Part shown: positions 16,050-25,300 of the stretch, piece by piece
How positions within the stretch are numbered: the stretch's first letter is position 1
Layout: every line of letters begins with the position of its first letter
IMG/VR virus record: IMGVR_UViG_3300017963_000003
Span: 1-64,000 of that record
Source of the DNA: a virus
DNA: 64,000 nucleotides
Direction: 5' to 3' (one strand)
Notes under the pieces: model-generated
What the model was told of the DNA's origin: nothing
What the model saw: the letters and a program-made list of their open reading frames with translations, nothing else
Database searches by the model: none
Made by a program: the position numbers and the translations under genes

Positions 16050-17861
16050 TCACAGAGACAAGTACCGCAAGAGGTCCTCACGTCCCATCTCTACCAGCTT
16101 TTCGTTACTCGTCGTGATCGCATCGGCCATGTCCTGCTTGCCCAGCAGCTTGTCCCGGATCAGCTCATCCACCGAGGCCACCACATCCAGAAAAACTACC
16201 GTCGCTGGTTTGGCGCGGATCATATCGAGCCTGGTCGGAGCGGACGCCGCTACCCGGCGGTGGATACGGTCCAGGGACTGCTTGTACAGAGTGAATGAGT
16301 ACGGACGGTCTATGTAGATCGACGTGCGGCCTCGCGCCAAGAAGTCGACCCCCGTCCCTGCCTTGGCCGGAATGCACACCGCGACCCTCGGAGACGCGGC
16401 GTTCTCGAACTGGTCTGCGATAACTGCCAGCTCGTCGTTACCCACCCCTCCGTAGATCTTGACCGCTCCGTAGGTGGAGTTGTAGCGCTCGTAGAGCAGC
16501 TCCACCCCCTTCCGGTACTCCGTCCACAAAACGACCTTGGCCTCTGGATCGGAAAGCACCTCTTCGAGGACCGAATCGCACTCCACGTACTTCGCAGACT
16601 CCCCCTCCTCGTCCAGAAGACTCGGATGGTTCATCACCTGACGTAGCCGCAAAACCGTCGAGTTGTCAGAGAGAAAGCGGTACAGGTTGACCATGCTGTC
16701 ACGAGGAAGATCGGCAACGATCTCCCCGCAAATGGTCTTGTACAGAGCCAGCTGCTTGCCTGACATCTCGACGTCTCTGACCATGAACACCCGGTCCGGG
16801 AACCCAGTCATGTCGTCCTTGGTGCGCCTGATCGACACCGCCTCCAGCAGACCCTTCAGCTCGTCGAGATTCTTGAAGCCCACCACCTTGCGGTGGGTCC
16901 CTCTATGCCCGTACGTGACGTTCTTCTTGACCACAAAATGGTTCTCGAACTTGTTCTGATGGGGAACCGTGTCCAGGGACAGAGAACGGAGGACGACGAA
17001 AGCGTTCAACGGGCTCTCGCTGACGGGAGTACCGGTCATCAGGATCGCACGAGGTCGATTACCCTCTCGATCCCTGGAGTCGTTCAGCAACGACAAAACA
17101 CACTTCGTACGCTTCGCGTCCGGGTTCTTGTACATGTGGAACTCGTCAACGATAATCATATCCCACTGCATATCCCGGAGGAGCTTCAAAATCTGGCCAC
17201 CCCACTGCTTGCCGCCCCCGATAAGGTTCTCCGGATGGATGAGCAAGACGTCCCACTCGGTGTCCTTGTTCCCTTGGATAAAGCTGAGCGCTCTCTTGCG
17301 TCCGTTCGGGACCGCCAAGGGCTTCAAATGTGTGTGCTTTTTGATCTCCTTCAGGAAACCGATCTGCACTGTGTAAGGGCAAATAAGGAGCGAACGACGT
17401 ACCTTCGGACCCAAGGCAACGACAGTCGCCAGGGCTTCCAAACTCTTGCCAACTCCCATCTCGTCGAAAATCCCCACACGCCGATTGTTGTACGCGAAGG
17501 AGATCGCAGAGAGCTGATCTTCGTACGGAACCGTCTTCAACTTACCGTCGAGAAGACCGCTCACGAACTGATTGTTGACGCCCTTCTTGATCTCTTCGTT
17601 GCGCACCCGCTGTGAGTGAATCCACGTGATCCACTGGAAAGCATCCTCGTGGATGGTTCGCCCCTCCACGAGACCCAGCATATCGAGACGGTGCCGGAGC
17701 ATCGCCATGTCGTAGTAAGAGATTGTCCAGGTGTTCTCGTCCACCTCGTACGACGACAGCAGACCACGCACTACCAGGTACACCCGCTCGTAGTAGGGAT
17801 GCCGGGGATCTAACTGAACGCAGATGCGTTTCCCCTTGAGAGAGATCTCAATCAAAATCAC
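16050..17861 (-). CDS. SNF2/UvsW-type superfamily 2 helicase
   Basis: The 603-residue protein shows the SF2 motifs: D-E-M-G-V-G-K-S (Walker A, about 130-138), V-D-E-F-H (motif II, about 236-240), M-T-G-T-P-V-S (motif III, about 275-281), V-V-L-W-T-E-Y (motif IV area) and Q-S-L-D-R-I-H-R-R-V (motif VI, about 525-535). The D-E-M-G-x-G-K form and the D-R-x-H-R ending are those of SNF2-like ATPases. It probably remodels DNA structures such as recombination or fork intermediates. The start is GTG at 17861, immediately after GAGGG; the TTG at 17855 has better spacing and is an alternative. Confidence 0.88.
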   Translation of the reverse strand: MILIEISLKGKRICVQLDPRHPYYERVYLVVRGLLSSYEVDENTWTISYYDMAMLRHRLDMLGLVEGRTIHEDAFQWITWIHSQRVRNEEIKKGVNNQFVSGLLDGKLKTVPYEDQLSAISFAYNNRRVGIFDEMGVGKSLEALATVVALGPKVRRSLLICPYTVQIGFLKEIKKHTHLKPLAVPNGRKRALSFIQGNKDTEWDVLLIHPENLIGGGKQWGGQILKLLRDMQWDMIIVDEFHMYKNPDAKRTKCVLSLLNDSRDREGNRPRAILMTGTPVSESPLNAFVVLRSLSLDTVPHQNKFENHFVVKKNVTYGHRGTHRKVVGFKNLDELKGLLEAVSIRRTKDDMTGFPDRVFMVRDVEMSGKQLALYKTICGEIVADLPRDSMVNLYRFLSDNSTVLRLRQVMNHPSLLDEEGESAKYVECDSVLEEVLSDPEAKVVLWTEYRKGVELLYERYNSTYGAVKIYGGVGNDELAVIADQFENAASPRVAVCIPAKAGTGVDFLARGRTSIYIDRPYSFTLYKQSLDRIHRRVAASAPTRLDMIRAKPATVVFLDVVASVDELIRDKLLGKQDMADAITTSNEKLVEMGREDLLRYLSL

Positions 17862-18276
17862 CCCTCAAGAACTCGTCAACCTCAGACTCCCGCTTATCCT
17901 GCTCGGACACCGACGCCATCTCCAAGACACGACCCTTCAGGAGGGGGTACCCCTTGCACCCTACCCCCTTGACCTCGATCTCGCGTACAGGAGCCCCAGG
18001 GCTCAAGTAGTAGAGCGACTCGAACGTCCTACGCTCGTCCGCCCCCACGTTGACCAACGACGTCTTGACCGAGATCCGAATAACGTCACCCGAGTCGGCC
18101 TCACCCTTCCACAGGTACCACAGGATGCCCTTGGAAGACTCCAACCGCGACGTCAGGTACTTGCCGCACTTGTCCTGCCACGAACACTCCTCGTCGTTGA
18201 TCCACGCACGGATGAGCTGGCCCTCTCGACGTCGTTGAGCCGTCTTCTGGTAGCCAATCTGTACGATGAACTTCAC
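17848..18276 (-). CDS. Hypothetical protein
   Basis: The 142-residue product starts at a GTG overlapping the upstream stop (GTGA). It is beta-rich in the middle (I-R-I-S-V-K-T-S-L-V-N-V, then V-R-E-I-E-V-K-G-V-G) with a charged C-terminal helix. Two cysteines in the first half (E-C-S-W-x-x-K-C) and one later do not form a known zinc motif. It overlaps the start of the SNF2-like helicase by 14 bases and may be translationally coupled with it. No function recognised. Confidence 0.7.
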   Translation of the reverse strand: MKFIVQIGYQKTAQRRREGQLIRAWINDEECSWQDKCGKYLTSRLESSKGILWYLWKGEADSGDVIRISVKTSLVNVGADERRTFESLYYLSPGAPVREIEVKGVGCKGYPLLKGRVLEMASVSEQDKRESEVDEFLRGDFD

Positions 18277-18806
18277 TCGCCACCCTGCGGAGCTGTGCTG
18301 ACCTCCTCAACAACCTGCTGCCACTCGGCGTCGGCCTCATTGAGGGGCAAGCCGGTCTTCGCCGTCGGAGGAAGCTTGGCCTCCATCCACCGAACAACGA
18401 GATCTACGAGAGATTTCGCCACAGGAACATCAGGAACACCGCTGATGCCCGACGGCTGGAACTCTTGGTACTTGAACTTCTCGTAGACCTTCGCCGGAGG
18501 AACCCCGAACTGAAGAAGCAGCGAAAGGGCGATGGACCACATGTCCGCGAGACCATGCAACTCGTGCCCGTGCTTGCCCATCCGGATGAACACCTCGCCA
18601 GGGGTACCGTCGGGGTAGCAACCCACCGTGAAGTACCCCTTGATCTCCGTGATCTCCTTCTTCTCGTTCTCACGAGTCAGGGTGAACCGCACCGTACGGC
18701 TCTTGCGCTCATCGAGAAGGGGACGACGGATAGGCTCGTCCCCGTAGCACTCGTGGAGTCCAACCAGAGAGGTCTCGATGTCGACCGGCTGTTCTTTCTT
18801 GATCAT
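18273..18806 (-). CDS. Lone TSCPD-type domain, related to the C-terminus of class II ribonucleotide reductase
   Basis: The 177-residue product contains G-C-Y-P-D-G-T-P-G-E-V-F-I-R-M-G-K-H-G, then S-I-A-L-S-L-L-L-Q-F-G-V-P, then F-K-Y-Q-E-F-Q-P-S-G, and S-L-V-D-L-V-V-R-W near the end. This is the order found in the C-terminal TSCPD-type domain of adenosylcobalamin-dependent ribonucleotide reductases. The catalytic ten-stranded barrel with its glycyl or thiyl radical residues is absent, so this is not a reductase by itself. It may bind nucleotides or modulate a host enzyme. It overlaps the exonuclease/UDG gene by ATGA. Confidence 0.75.
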   Translation of the reverse strand: MIKKEQPVDIETSLVGLHECYGDEPIRRPLLDERKSRTVRFTLTRENEKKEITEIKGYFTVGCYPDGTPGEVFIRMGKHGHELHGLADMWSIALSLLLQFGVPPAKVYEKFKYQEFQPSGISGVPDVPVAKSLVDLVVRWMEAKLPPTAKTGLPLNEADAEWQQVVEEVSTAPQGGE

Positions 18807-20347
18807 CGCGTCACCTTGTCCAGAAAAGTTCTGATCGTGGTCGCCGCGTAATCCATATCACGCGAGGTCTTGACAGACCGAAGTGCTCCCGAAGGGTGCA
18901 CGCAGATAGCCACCTTGGCGTCAACGTCCCCCACGAGACCAGTAGGGTTCTCCAGGATTTCCCCACAGTGCTTGGACACCCGGCTCCGATACGGCGTCAC
19001 CGCAGACATCGCTTCGTTCCCGAAGCAGATGATGAACTTGGGCTTGAGCAGATCCAGCTCGGCGCGCAGATACGGAAGGCACGCCATGACCTCGGGGTAC
19101 GTAGGGGGTCGATTGTTCTCCGAATAGCACTTGCAGGTGTTGGTGATCCAGCACTCCGACCGGCTAACACCGATCTGCTCAAGAAATCGATCCAACCGGG
19201 ACCCCGCAGGGGCCTCGGGGAAGAAGGGCACGCCGTTCTCCAGCTCCTGCGCCCCTGGGTTGCGACCGAGGAGAAGAATCTCGCGATCTTCCGCCCCCGA
19301 AGCGTACGTGGGGCCTTTATCCCCGCAATGAGACCTCAGCTCACAACGGTTGCACTCCGAGATGGCCCAATCGACCTCCCTCAGAGAGCCCCAGGACGGA
19401 TTCTGCGCGCCGTAAGCTTCCATGTAGTCCACCATGCCCGTCAGGTCCGTTACACGGTCTGGAAGGAGCCCTGACGGCACAGGATAGCGTCTCCCTATGT
19501 GCTCCGACAAGATCTGAACCCGCATAGGGTCCCTGTAGAGGGGTTTGGACACCTGTTCGAGGAGAACTTGGCGTTCCTTCTCAGAAAGACAGTGAATCGC
19601 CTCCCGTAGAGATGGAATCTTGACGAGCCGGTACATCTCGGCAAGAAAATCCCCCTCGGGGAGTATCTTGGAGGTGGATTTCTTCTCGTCGAGTTCCTTG
19701 GCGTGCTCCGGGTTGAGCAGCTCGCCAAGACTCCCGAACCGGCGCAACAAAGCAGACCCGGTTTTCGGCCCAACCCCCTTCACCCCCGGAAGATTGTCCG
19801 AGGCATCCCCAACGAGAGCCTTCAGATCGGGAATCTGAGCACAATCCACCTCGAAGTGAGCCTGCGCGGACGTCTGATCCACGAACAGCTCCTTCTGATG
19901 GTCGTAGACGTGGACCCGGTCGCTCACGAGCTGCCAGAGATCGCGATCTCCGGTCGCCAGGATGACTTCCCAGCCACCGAGGACGTACGCGAAGTACTCA
20001 GCGAGCCACGCCAATACGTCGTCGGCCTCCACCCCGTGGACAACTACCTGACGGACTCCGTACGCGTCGAGATACCGGCGTGCGAGCATCAACTGCTCGT
20101 CGAGGGCCTCCAGATCGATGGCAGAGTCCCTCTTTTTCTGCGCCCGGTGGGCTTTGTACTCCGAGTACAGCTCCGTCCGCCACCGAGATTTCCCCCTATC
20201 CCAGCACACCACAACATCCTGAGGCGTGAATTTCGACATCACCTCGAAGAAGTAAGTGATGACCTTCTGAGCGATGCCCTCGATGGGGCTGGAGTGGGCG
20301 GCACGCCACAGAAGAGGGTTACCGTCGATGAGAAGCACGCGACTCAT
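18803..20347 (-). CDS. 5'-3' exonuclease (FEN/PIN-H3TH) fused to family 4-like uracil-DNA glycosylase
   Basis: The 514-residue protein has two enzymes in one chain. Residues 1-310 are a flap-type 5'-3' exonuclease: L-I-D-G-N near the start, E-A-D-D-V, T-G-D-R-D-L and the H3TH region G-D-x-S-D-N-L-P-G-V-x-G-V-G-P-K-T (about 179-195). From about 329 a uracil-DNA glycosylase of the iron-sulfur type begins: C-N-R-C, G-R-N-P-G-A-Q-E, P-F-F, T-N-T-C-K-C, a further Cys about 15 residues on, and C-V-H-P-S-G. The four spaced cysteines fit an Fe-S site. The ATG at 20347 is preferred to an upstream TTG. The exonuclease supplies the activity missing from the polymerase. Confidence 0.88.
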   Translation of the reverse strand: MSRVLLIDGNPLLWRAAHSSPIEGIAQKVITYFFEVMSKFTPQDVVVCWDRGKSRWRTELYSEYKAHRAQKKRDSAIDLEALDEQLMLARRYLDAYGVRQVVVHGVEADDVLAWLAEYFAYVLGGWEVILATGDRDLWQLVSDRVHVYDHQKELFVDQTSAQAHFEVDCAQIPDLKALVGDASDNLPGVKGVGPKTGSALLRRFGSLGELLNPEHAKELDEKKSTSKILPEGDFLAEMYRLVKIPSLREAIHCLSEKERQVLLEQVSKPLYRDPMRVQILSEHIGRRYPVPSGLLPDRVTDLTGMVDYMEAYGAQNPSWGSLREVDWAISECNRCELRSHCGDKGPTYASGAEDREILLLGRNPGAQELENGVPFFPEAPAGSRLDRFLEQIGVSRSECWITNTCKCYSENNRPPTYPEVMACLPYLRAELDLLKPKFIICFGNEAMSAVTPYRSRVSKHCGEILENPTGLVGDVDAKVAICVHPSGALRSVKTSRDMDYAATTIRTFLDKVTR

Positions 20348-20396
20348 GCTCTTAAAATACAAGATGGGGTTGAAGGTGGCAGAACTAGGGGTTGGG

Positions 20397-21716
20397 CTAC
20401 TCGGCTAGACGGTTCACCAGAAGTCGTTCCCTGTCGTCCTCCTTGCGAGGCTGCTCTACCTCACGAATGAACTCCGCAGGAACCAGCCTCTGGCCTTGAG
20501 TGTTCACCTCACCCTTCAAGGCATTCCACTTGGGAACGTCGAGAACAAGCCTGAGGCAGTCGTCGAACCCGTTGGCCGTGAGCCACTCGACGATGCGCGC
20601 CTCGTCCCGCTTGATCACCGTATCCCCGACCGAAACGACCACCTGAGCCGCAAAACCGCCGTCTTCTAGGTACTTGGAGGGCTTGCCCGGCTCCGACTCC
20701 ACTCCGTGCTCCTTCACGTAAGCCATGAGAGGTGCACGAAGCTCCTTCTGGACCTCCTCGAAGGCCTTCTTGTACTCAGCCTGGGCATCACGGGCCGCAG
20801 CGTACCTCTGAAGATCCTCGCAGTACTTCACGCGAAGCTGAGCCTGCTCCTCCTGGAGTCGCTGCTCCTCGAAGTAGTCGTACTCGGGCTCGTCGATATC
20901 TCGCTCACCGTCATCAGGCTTGAAGCCCAGCGCCCCCATCGAGGGCTCGACCGGAGACAGCTTGAGGACACGGACATGACCCGCCAGGACCTGCTTCTCC
21001 TGGACCGCCCAGAGCGCCTCTCCGCCTTCGGCACGACAGATCAGCATCACGTCTCCCTGCACGACCTCCTTCTGGAGCACCTGAACCGTCAGATCCTCGA
21101 CATCGACTGCCTGCCAGGAAGCCGTCTGGGGGTTCTGCCACCAGGTAGGGCCGTTCAGGATGAGAGCAGACCCCACGGGCACCGTCAGAATAACAGCAGG
21201 CGGCACTTCCGGAGGTGGAGGAGCGTCCGGAATCGGGTCCGCAGCCGGAGCGGTGATCGTCTGGTTCCCTTCGAGGGGAGGGGTGACCTCCACGGGCGTT
21301 GAGGTCGGGACAGTAGACGAGACATTCTCGGTCGACGGGACCTCCGGCTCCGCAGGAACCTCCTCGGTTTTCTCGGGAGCCTTCTCTGCCTCCTCAGGAG
21401 CAACAGGCTTCGTCGCAGTCGTCTTCTGAGGTGCCTTGCGGGCCGGGACTGCGGGAGCTGCCGGCGCGGCCTCCCCGTCATCGACCACAGGGTCCGGAGG
21501 GACGTTCCCCATCTTCTCCAGCTCCGCCTTATGCTTGAGCTTCATGTGGGTCTTCACGTACCTCTCGGCCTTGAAACCACCTTTTCCGCAAATCGCGCAC
21601 TTCCACTTGGTCCCCTCGGACATCATCTCCTCCTTGGCAGATCGTACCCTGTCTAAGGTCCTCTCAAGCGGAGGCGTGAGAGCCCTTTCTACAGCACCGA
21701 GAGCCTTTGCAAACAT
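20397..21716 (-). CDS. C2H2 zinc-finger protein with Pro/Ala-rich linker
   Basis: The ATG at 21716 has a GGAGG with seven-base spacing; a second ATG pair at about 21626 also has AAGGAGGAG. The 439-residue product has one finger near residues 39-60 (C-A-I-C-G-K-x..., H-M-K-L-K-H). A long Ala/Pro/Glu-rich linker (about 75-185) includes P-P-P-P stretches. The C-terminal half contains a charged helical region with E-E-Q-R-L-Q-E-E-Q and a compact domain around 330-420. The function of that domain is not recognised. A DNA- or protein-tethering role is plausible from the finger. It is the first gene downstream of the regulator gene. Confidence 0.65.
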   Translation of the reverse strand: MFAKALGAVERALTPPLERTLDRVRSAKEEMMSEGTKWKCAICGKGGFKAERYVKTHMKLKHKAELEKMGNVPPDPVVDDGEAAPAAPAVPARKAPQKTTATKPVAPEEAEKAPEKTEEVPAEPEVPSTENVSSTVPTSTPVEVTPPLEGNQTITAPAADPIPDAPPPPEVPPAVILTVPVGSALILNGPTWWQNPQTASWQAVDVEDLTVQVLQKEVVQGDVMLICRAEGGEALWAVQEKQVLAGHVRVLKLSPVEPSMGALGFKPDDGERDIDEPEYDYFEEQRLQEEQAQLRVKYCEDLQRYAAARDAQAEYKKAFEEVQKELRAPLMAYVKEHGVESEPGKPSKYLEDGGFAAQVVVSVGDTVIKRDEARIVEWLTANGFDDCLRLVLDVPKWNALKGEVNTQGQRLVPAEFIREVEQPRKEDDRERLLVNRLAE

Positions 21717-21763
21717 CGATTGTCCTCCCGTACAGCCCACATACAAGCCAACGAGGCAACCTT

Positions 21764-21787
21764 ACTATAGCATTGAGGCTCTGTCAA
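21764..21787 (-). promoter_or_regulatory. TTGACA/TATAGT elements before the zinc-finger gene
   Basis: The minus strand has TTGACA at 21782-21787 and TATAGT at 21764-21769, only 12 bases apart. Both hexamers look good, but the spacing is too short for a standard sigma-70 promoter. TTTCAT 17 bases upstream of TATAGT could be the true -35. The gap (21717-21795) holds no gene. Confidence 0.35.
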
Positions 21788-21795
21788 TGAAAAAA

Positions 21796-22245
21796 TCAGG
21801 AGGCGTCTTCGGAGTCCGGCGGGGTGAGGTCAGCGAAGGGGTCCCGAATCGGGGAAAGGTTCTTGATCCCCGTGATGACCATGTTGACGACGAACGCGTT
21901 CTTGGACATCTCCGCGCGCTTGGAGAACTCGACAATACGGTCATGAACAGACGAAGGGAAGCTGACCAGCATCTTCCTCGGGATGTCCGGTGCGTACTCC
22001 GTCCCTGTCAACTTCCACTGGCGTACACCGCGCCGAACCTTGTCCTCGACCACCCGGTGCTCTCTCAAAACACGAAGATTGTTCCCCACCTTTGACAAGG
22101 TGTGAGTCTCCGCGAACTTCATCTCCAAGAACTTGACCACCATCTCGGTAGTCACCCACTCGTGCTCGCGCTCTAGGTACCCCAGAGCCTCGATGATCTT
22201 GTGACGCAGGACAATAAGGGGGTCTTCCTGCCGGCCCGTGCTCAT
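21796..22245 (-). CDS. DNA-binding regulator: winged-helix-like plus ribbon-helix-helix-like domains
   Basis: The 149-residue product has two recognisable DNA-binding layouts. Residues about 30-80 (T-T-E-M-V-V-K-F-L, S-K-V-G-N-N-L-R-V-L-R-E-H, V-R-R-G-V-R-Q-W-K-L) look like a winged helix with a basic wing. Residues about 88-125 (K-M-L-V-S-F-P-S-S-V-H-D-R-I, E-M-S-K-N-A-F-V-V-N-M-V) match the strand-helix-helix of ribbon-helix-helix proteins. It has a strong GAGAGGAGGA Shine-Dalgarno, its own TTGACA/TATATC promoter and a palindrome in its leader, which suggests autoregulation. It is the first gene after the structural block in transcription order. Confidence 0.65.
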   Translation of the reverse strand: MSTGRQEDPLIVLRHKIIEALGYLEREHEWVTTEMVVKFLEMKFAETHTLSKVGNNLRVLREHRVVEDKVRRGVRQWKLTGTEYAPDIPRKMLVSFPSSVHDRIVEFSKRAEMSKNAFVVNMVITGIKNLSPIRDPFADLTPPDSEDAS

Positions 22246-22258
22246 GAGAATCCTCCTC

Positions 22259-22274
22259 TCCGGTATACACCGGA
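22259..22274. promoter_or_regulatory. Inverted repeat in the leader of the regulator gene, candidate operator
   Basis: TCCGGT-atac-ACCGGA is a perfect six-base inverted repeat with a four-base centre. It sits between the predicted transcription start and the Shine-Dalgarno of the regulator at 21796-22245. It could be an operator for that regulator or a small mRNA hairpin. Confidence 0.5.
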
Positions 22275-22291
22275 AGCCTTAACATCTTGAA

Positions 22292-22320
22292 GATATATCA
22301 CGAATCCCGGAGGCTGTCAA
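22292..22320 (-). promoter_or_regulatory. Sigma-70-type promoter before the regulator gene
   Basis: On the minus strand TTGACA (22315-22320) is followed after exactly 17 bases by TATATC (22292-22297). This is the most canonical promoter in the window. It would transcribe the regulator and the replication block beyond it, starting about 40 bases upstream of the regulator start codon. Confidence 0.65.
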
Positions 22321-22333
22321 TAGAGGGGAGTCT

Positions 22334-25300
22334 CTATACCCAGGTGTAGATGGGGGGAGTACCGCCGTTATAAGACGTGAAGTTGGTGAAGGTCAACGTC
22401 TCATAGAAGCACCCGCCGTAGTAGTTTGAAGGCCAGCCGCCAGATTTCGCCAAGTAGACTTTAGGGGTATCGGAAAGCAGAGAAACGGATGCAACAACGT
22501 GAATGGCATTTCCGTTGAAGAAGAATTCCGGAAGCCTCCCCGCACCGCCCGTATTCAGCAGAGACTGCACGTGCATCACGTAAGGGTGGTTTGCGGAAAC
22601 TGCCCCTGAGTTCCCCTCCCAGTTGAACGCACTCGTACTCGTGCACGTGGTGTAGAAAGTATTCCCTTCTACGTGAACAAGAGGGTATTCCCCGTTAGCA
22701 GCATCCCACCCAGAAGCCGGGAGGATGTAGAGAGCATGGAGCGGAGTAGGAACTCCGGTGAACACGGAGTCCGTATCATCGAAAACACACCCCTTGATCG
22801 AATACTGGGAAGGGTACGACGTCGGCATCCTCAAGTAGCAGAGATAACCGTAAGTGGACGAACCATTCGTGCCTGCAACGGTCTGTACACCTCCCCCAGG
22901 ACCTGCCCTTGTCGTCAGGAGACAACCGTCGATGGTCACGTTAGCGCAGTCCCTGGCCTTGATGCACGCGCTACCCGCCGGAACGTCCAAAGTGGACCCA
23001 TTGAAGATCGGCTGGAGGAGCATCTTGTTGCCGCTTAGAGAAACCCCAGCGCAATCATCCCCGTACACCACGCAATGCGAGCCTGAACCACCCCCGAGGC
23101 TGCTATAGGGGTTCCCGTTGTACGCCGCAGCCACGACCACGTTGTCGCTGATCAGAGAAAGAGGGGTGGAGGTGGCGGCGTAGATCCCCGTCCCGTTCCC
23201 GTAGATGTAGTTGTTGTTCACGGAAACTTGATTGGCGATCTTTCCGAAGAAACCCGCCCGGAGACCGCTCAGCACGTTTCCGCTGACCGTGCAGTTGATC
23301 GGCACCCTGTCCGAAGAAGACGTACTCCCCATGTAGAGCGCCGCTCCGTTAGACGAGTTGTCCCCGTTCAGGATCACGGTATTACCGGACACCGCGCTGT
23401 CCGCCAAGGCGTGGTCCACGTCGATCCCAGCCACCCGGAAAGAGGTCGTCGACATCCCAGGAAGGATGACAACGTTATCGTTGATAGTGGCACCCTGGAT
23501 TCCCTGCGTGCCCACCACATAGCTAGTACCGCTGATGTAGATCCCGCGAGTGCTGTTACCACTGGACCTGAGACCGTACAGGATGTTCGCGTCCACAGTG
23601 AGGCCCCTGGTATGGTCTCCCCCGGAAGAGGTGTGGTCCAGGGTGATGCGGATACCACGAACCGACCCCTCGGACGACAGACCTCCCATCAGGTTCTCGC
23701 TCACAGAGATCATCGAGAGGTCGGGCTCCGTCACCGTCAAATCGCACTCGACGATGACCCCCGTCAGCTCGCTGCTCAAGTAGTGCCCGGAAGAAGTACC
23801 CTTCACGAAAGCCGTCATGAAGTTACCGTCGATCTTCAGAACACCAGCTGTGTTCAGGACCGGGAAGCTATTGATGTTGGCCCGAACACCCAAATGGTAG
23901 AGATACGTCATCGTGTTGCGGGAGATCTCCACCCCGTAACACGCCCCTTCCAGGAGAACACCCCCTCCAAGATACGAGAACGCGTTCCCCGTAACGGAAA
24001 TACCACCTCCGTCGAGGAGCAGCACCCCTGTGATGATCTGCGTCGACGATCCAGAGTGCCTATCAACGTTGTTCCCCTCGATATGCACTGAGAACAGCTG
24101 ATCGACGATGATGCCCGTAGGGGAGTTGAGTTGCGCTCCGTTGTTGCCGATCCTGATCGTGTTGTCCCTGATGTAGATGTCTCTCGTATCGATACTGGAA
24201 GAAGATGTATTCTGCACCAGAATACCAGCACCGATAGCAGAATCATTCGTGTCAGGAACCTCGATGTAGTTCCCCTCCAGGTGGAGGTCTGCCACATCGA
24301 AGAGCGAGATCGCTATCGGGTAGATCGAGGGGACGCTGTAGATTCGGTTGTTCCGGACCGACCAGCTCGTCATCCCGTCGGCCTTGAGACCTGCGCCAAA
24401 GATAAACGGACAACCGATGGATACGTTGTTCTCGATAGTGACGTTGTTGACAGACGTCTCACCGATCACAAGCAGCTCCCAGGCCACGAAAGGGGCTCCC
24501 GTGCTGAAGTGATAGCAATCCCGGATCGTGGTCAAGGAACCGGCAGCGAAAGTGATCGAAGTAGCATCGTTGTTGACGATGTTGACCCCTTCGACCACGC
24601 AACCCTGCTGGACGTGCCAGTTGTAATCAGCTGCGACGTTACACTGGACGACAGCGCCAACAGGGCTCACGGAGAGCCCCTTCACGCCGCGAACATTCAC
24701 ATACTGCGGCTGCCAGACCGGAAAATCGATGGTCACGCTGCCGATGATGTTGATCCAGTGGGCACCGAGATTCTCGGTGCCGGACATCGCGTGACGCGCA
24801 TACTCAAACGCCGCGAAGAGGTTGTCGTACGCCGCCTGCCCGTGGTGGGCAACGCTGGTAGCGATACGAGACGCTACCGACCACGGATCGGTGACGTGGT
24901 TCACGTTCTGGGTGAAGTCGACAATCCGCGTAATGTCAGTGGAATCCGTAGCCAGATAGTAGAGGAGAACCCCTCGTTCCGGAGGATCTCCCGGACCCGA
25001 GAAGTGGTAGGTATCCGAAACGTTCGGGATGTTCTCCGTCAGCCCAAGAACGTACCTCATAGCCGCAGAGACGTCACCGCCGTAGCCCCCTGTGATGTCG
25101 AGAACGTGATAGTTGCCCTCCATGTCAGCCCACACGAACTGAGACGTGCTGGGGAGAGCCGAAACCGTCTGCACGGAATCCGCCACGATCCTCTGCCCAC
25201 GGCAGTAATAGGCACCTCCGTTGATATCGATGCCGAACCCGGTGCCCCCGTAGTCGTACCCAAATTCGTTGTAGACACCGTTACGCCGCATCACGCAGCC

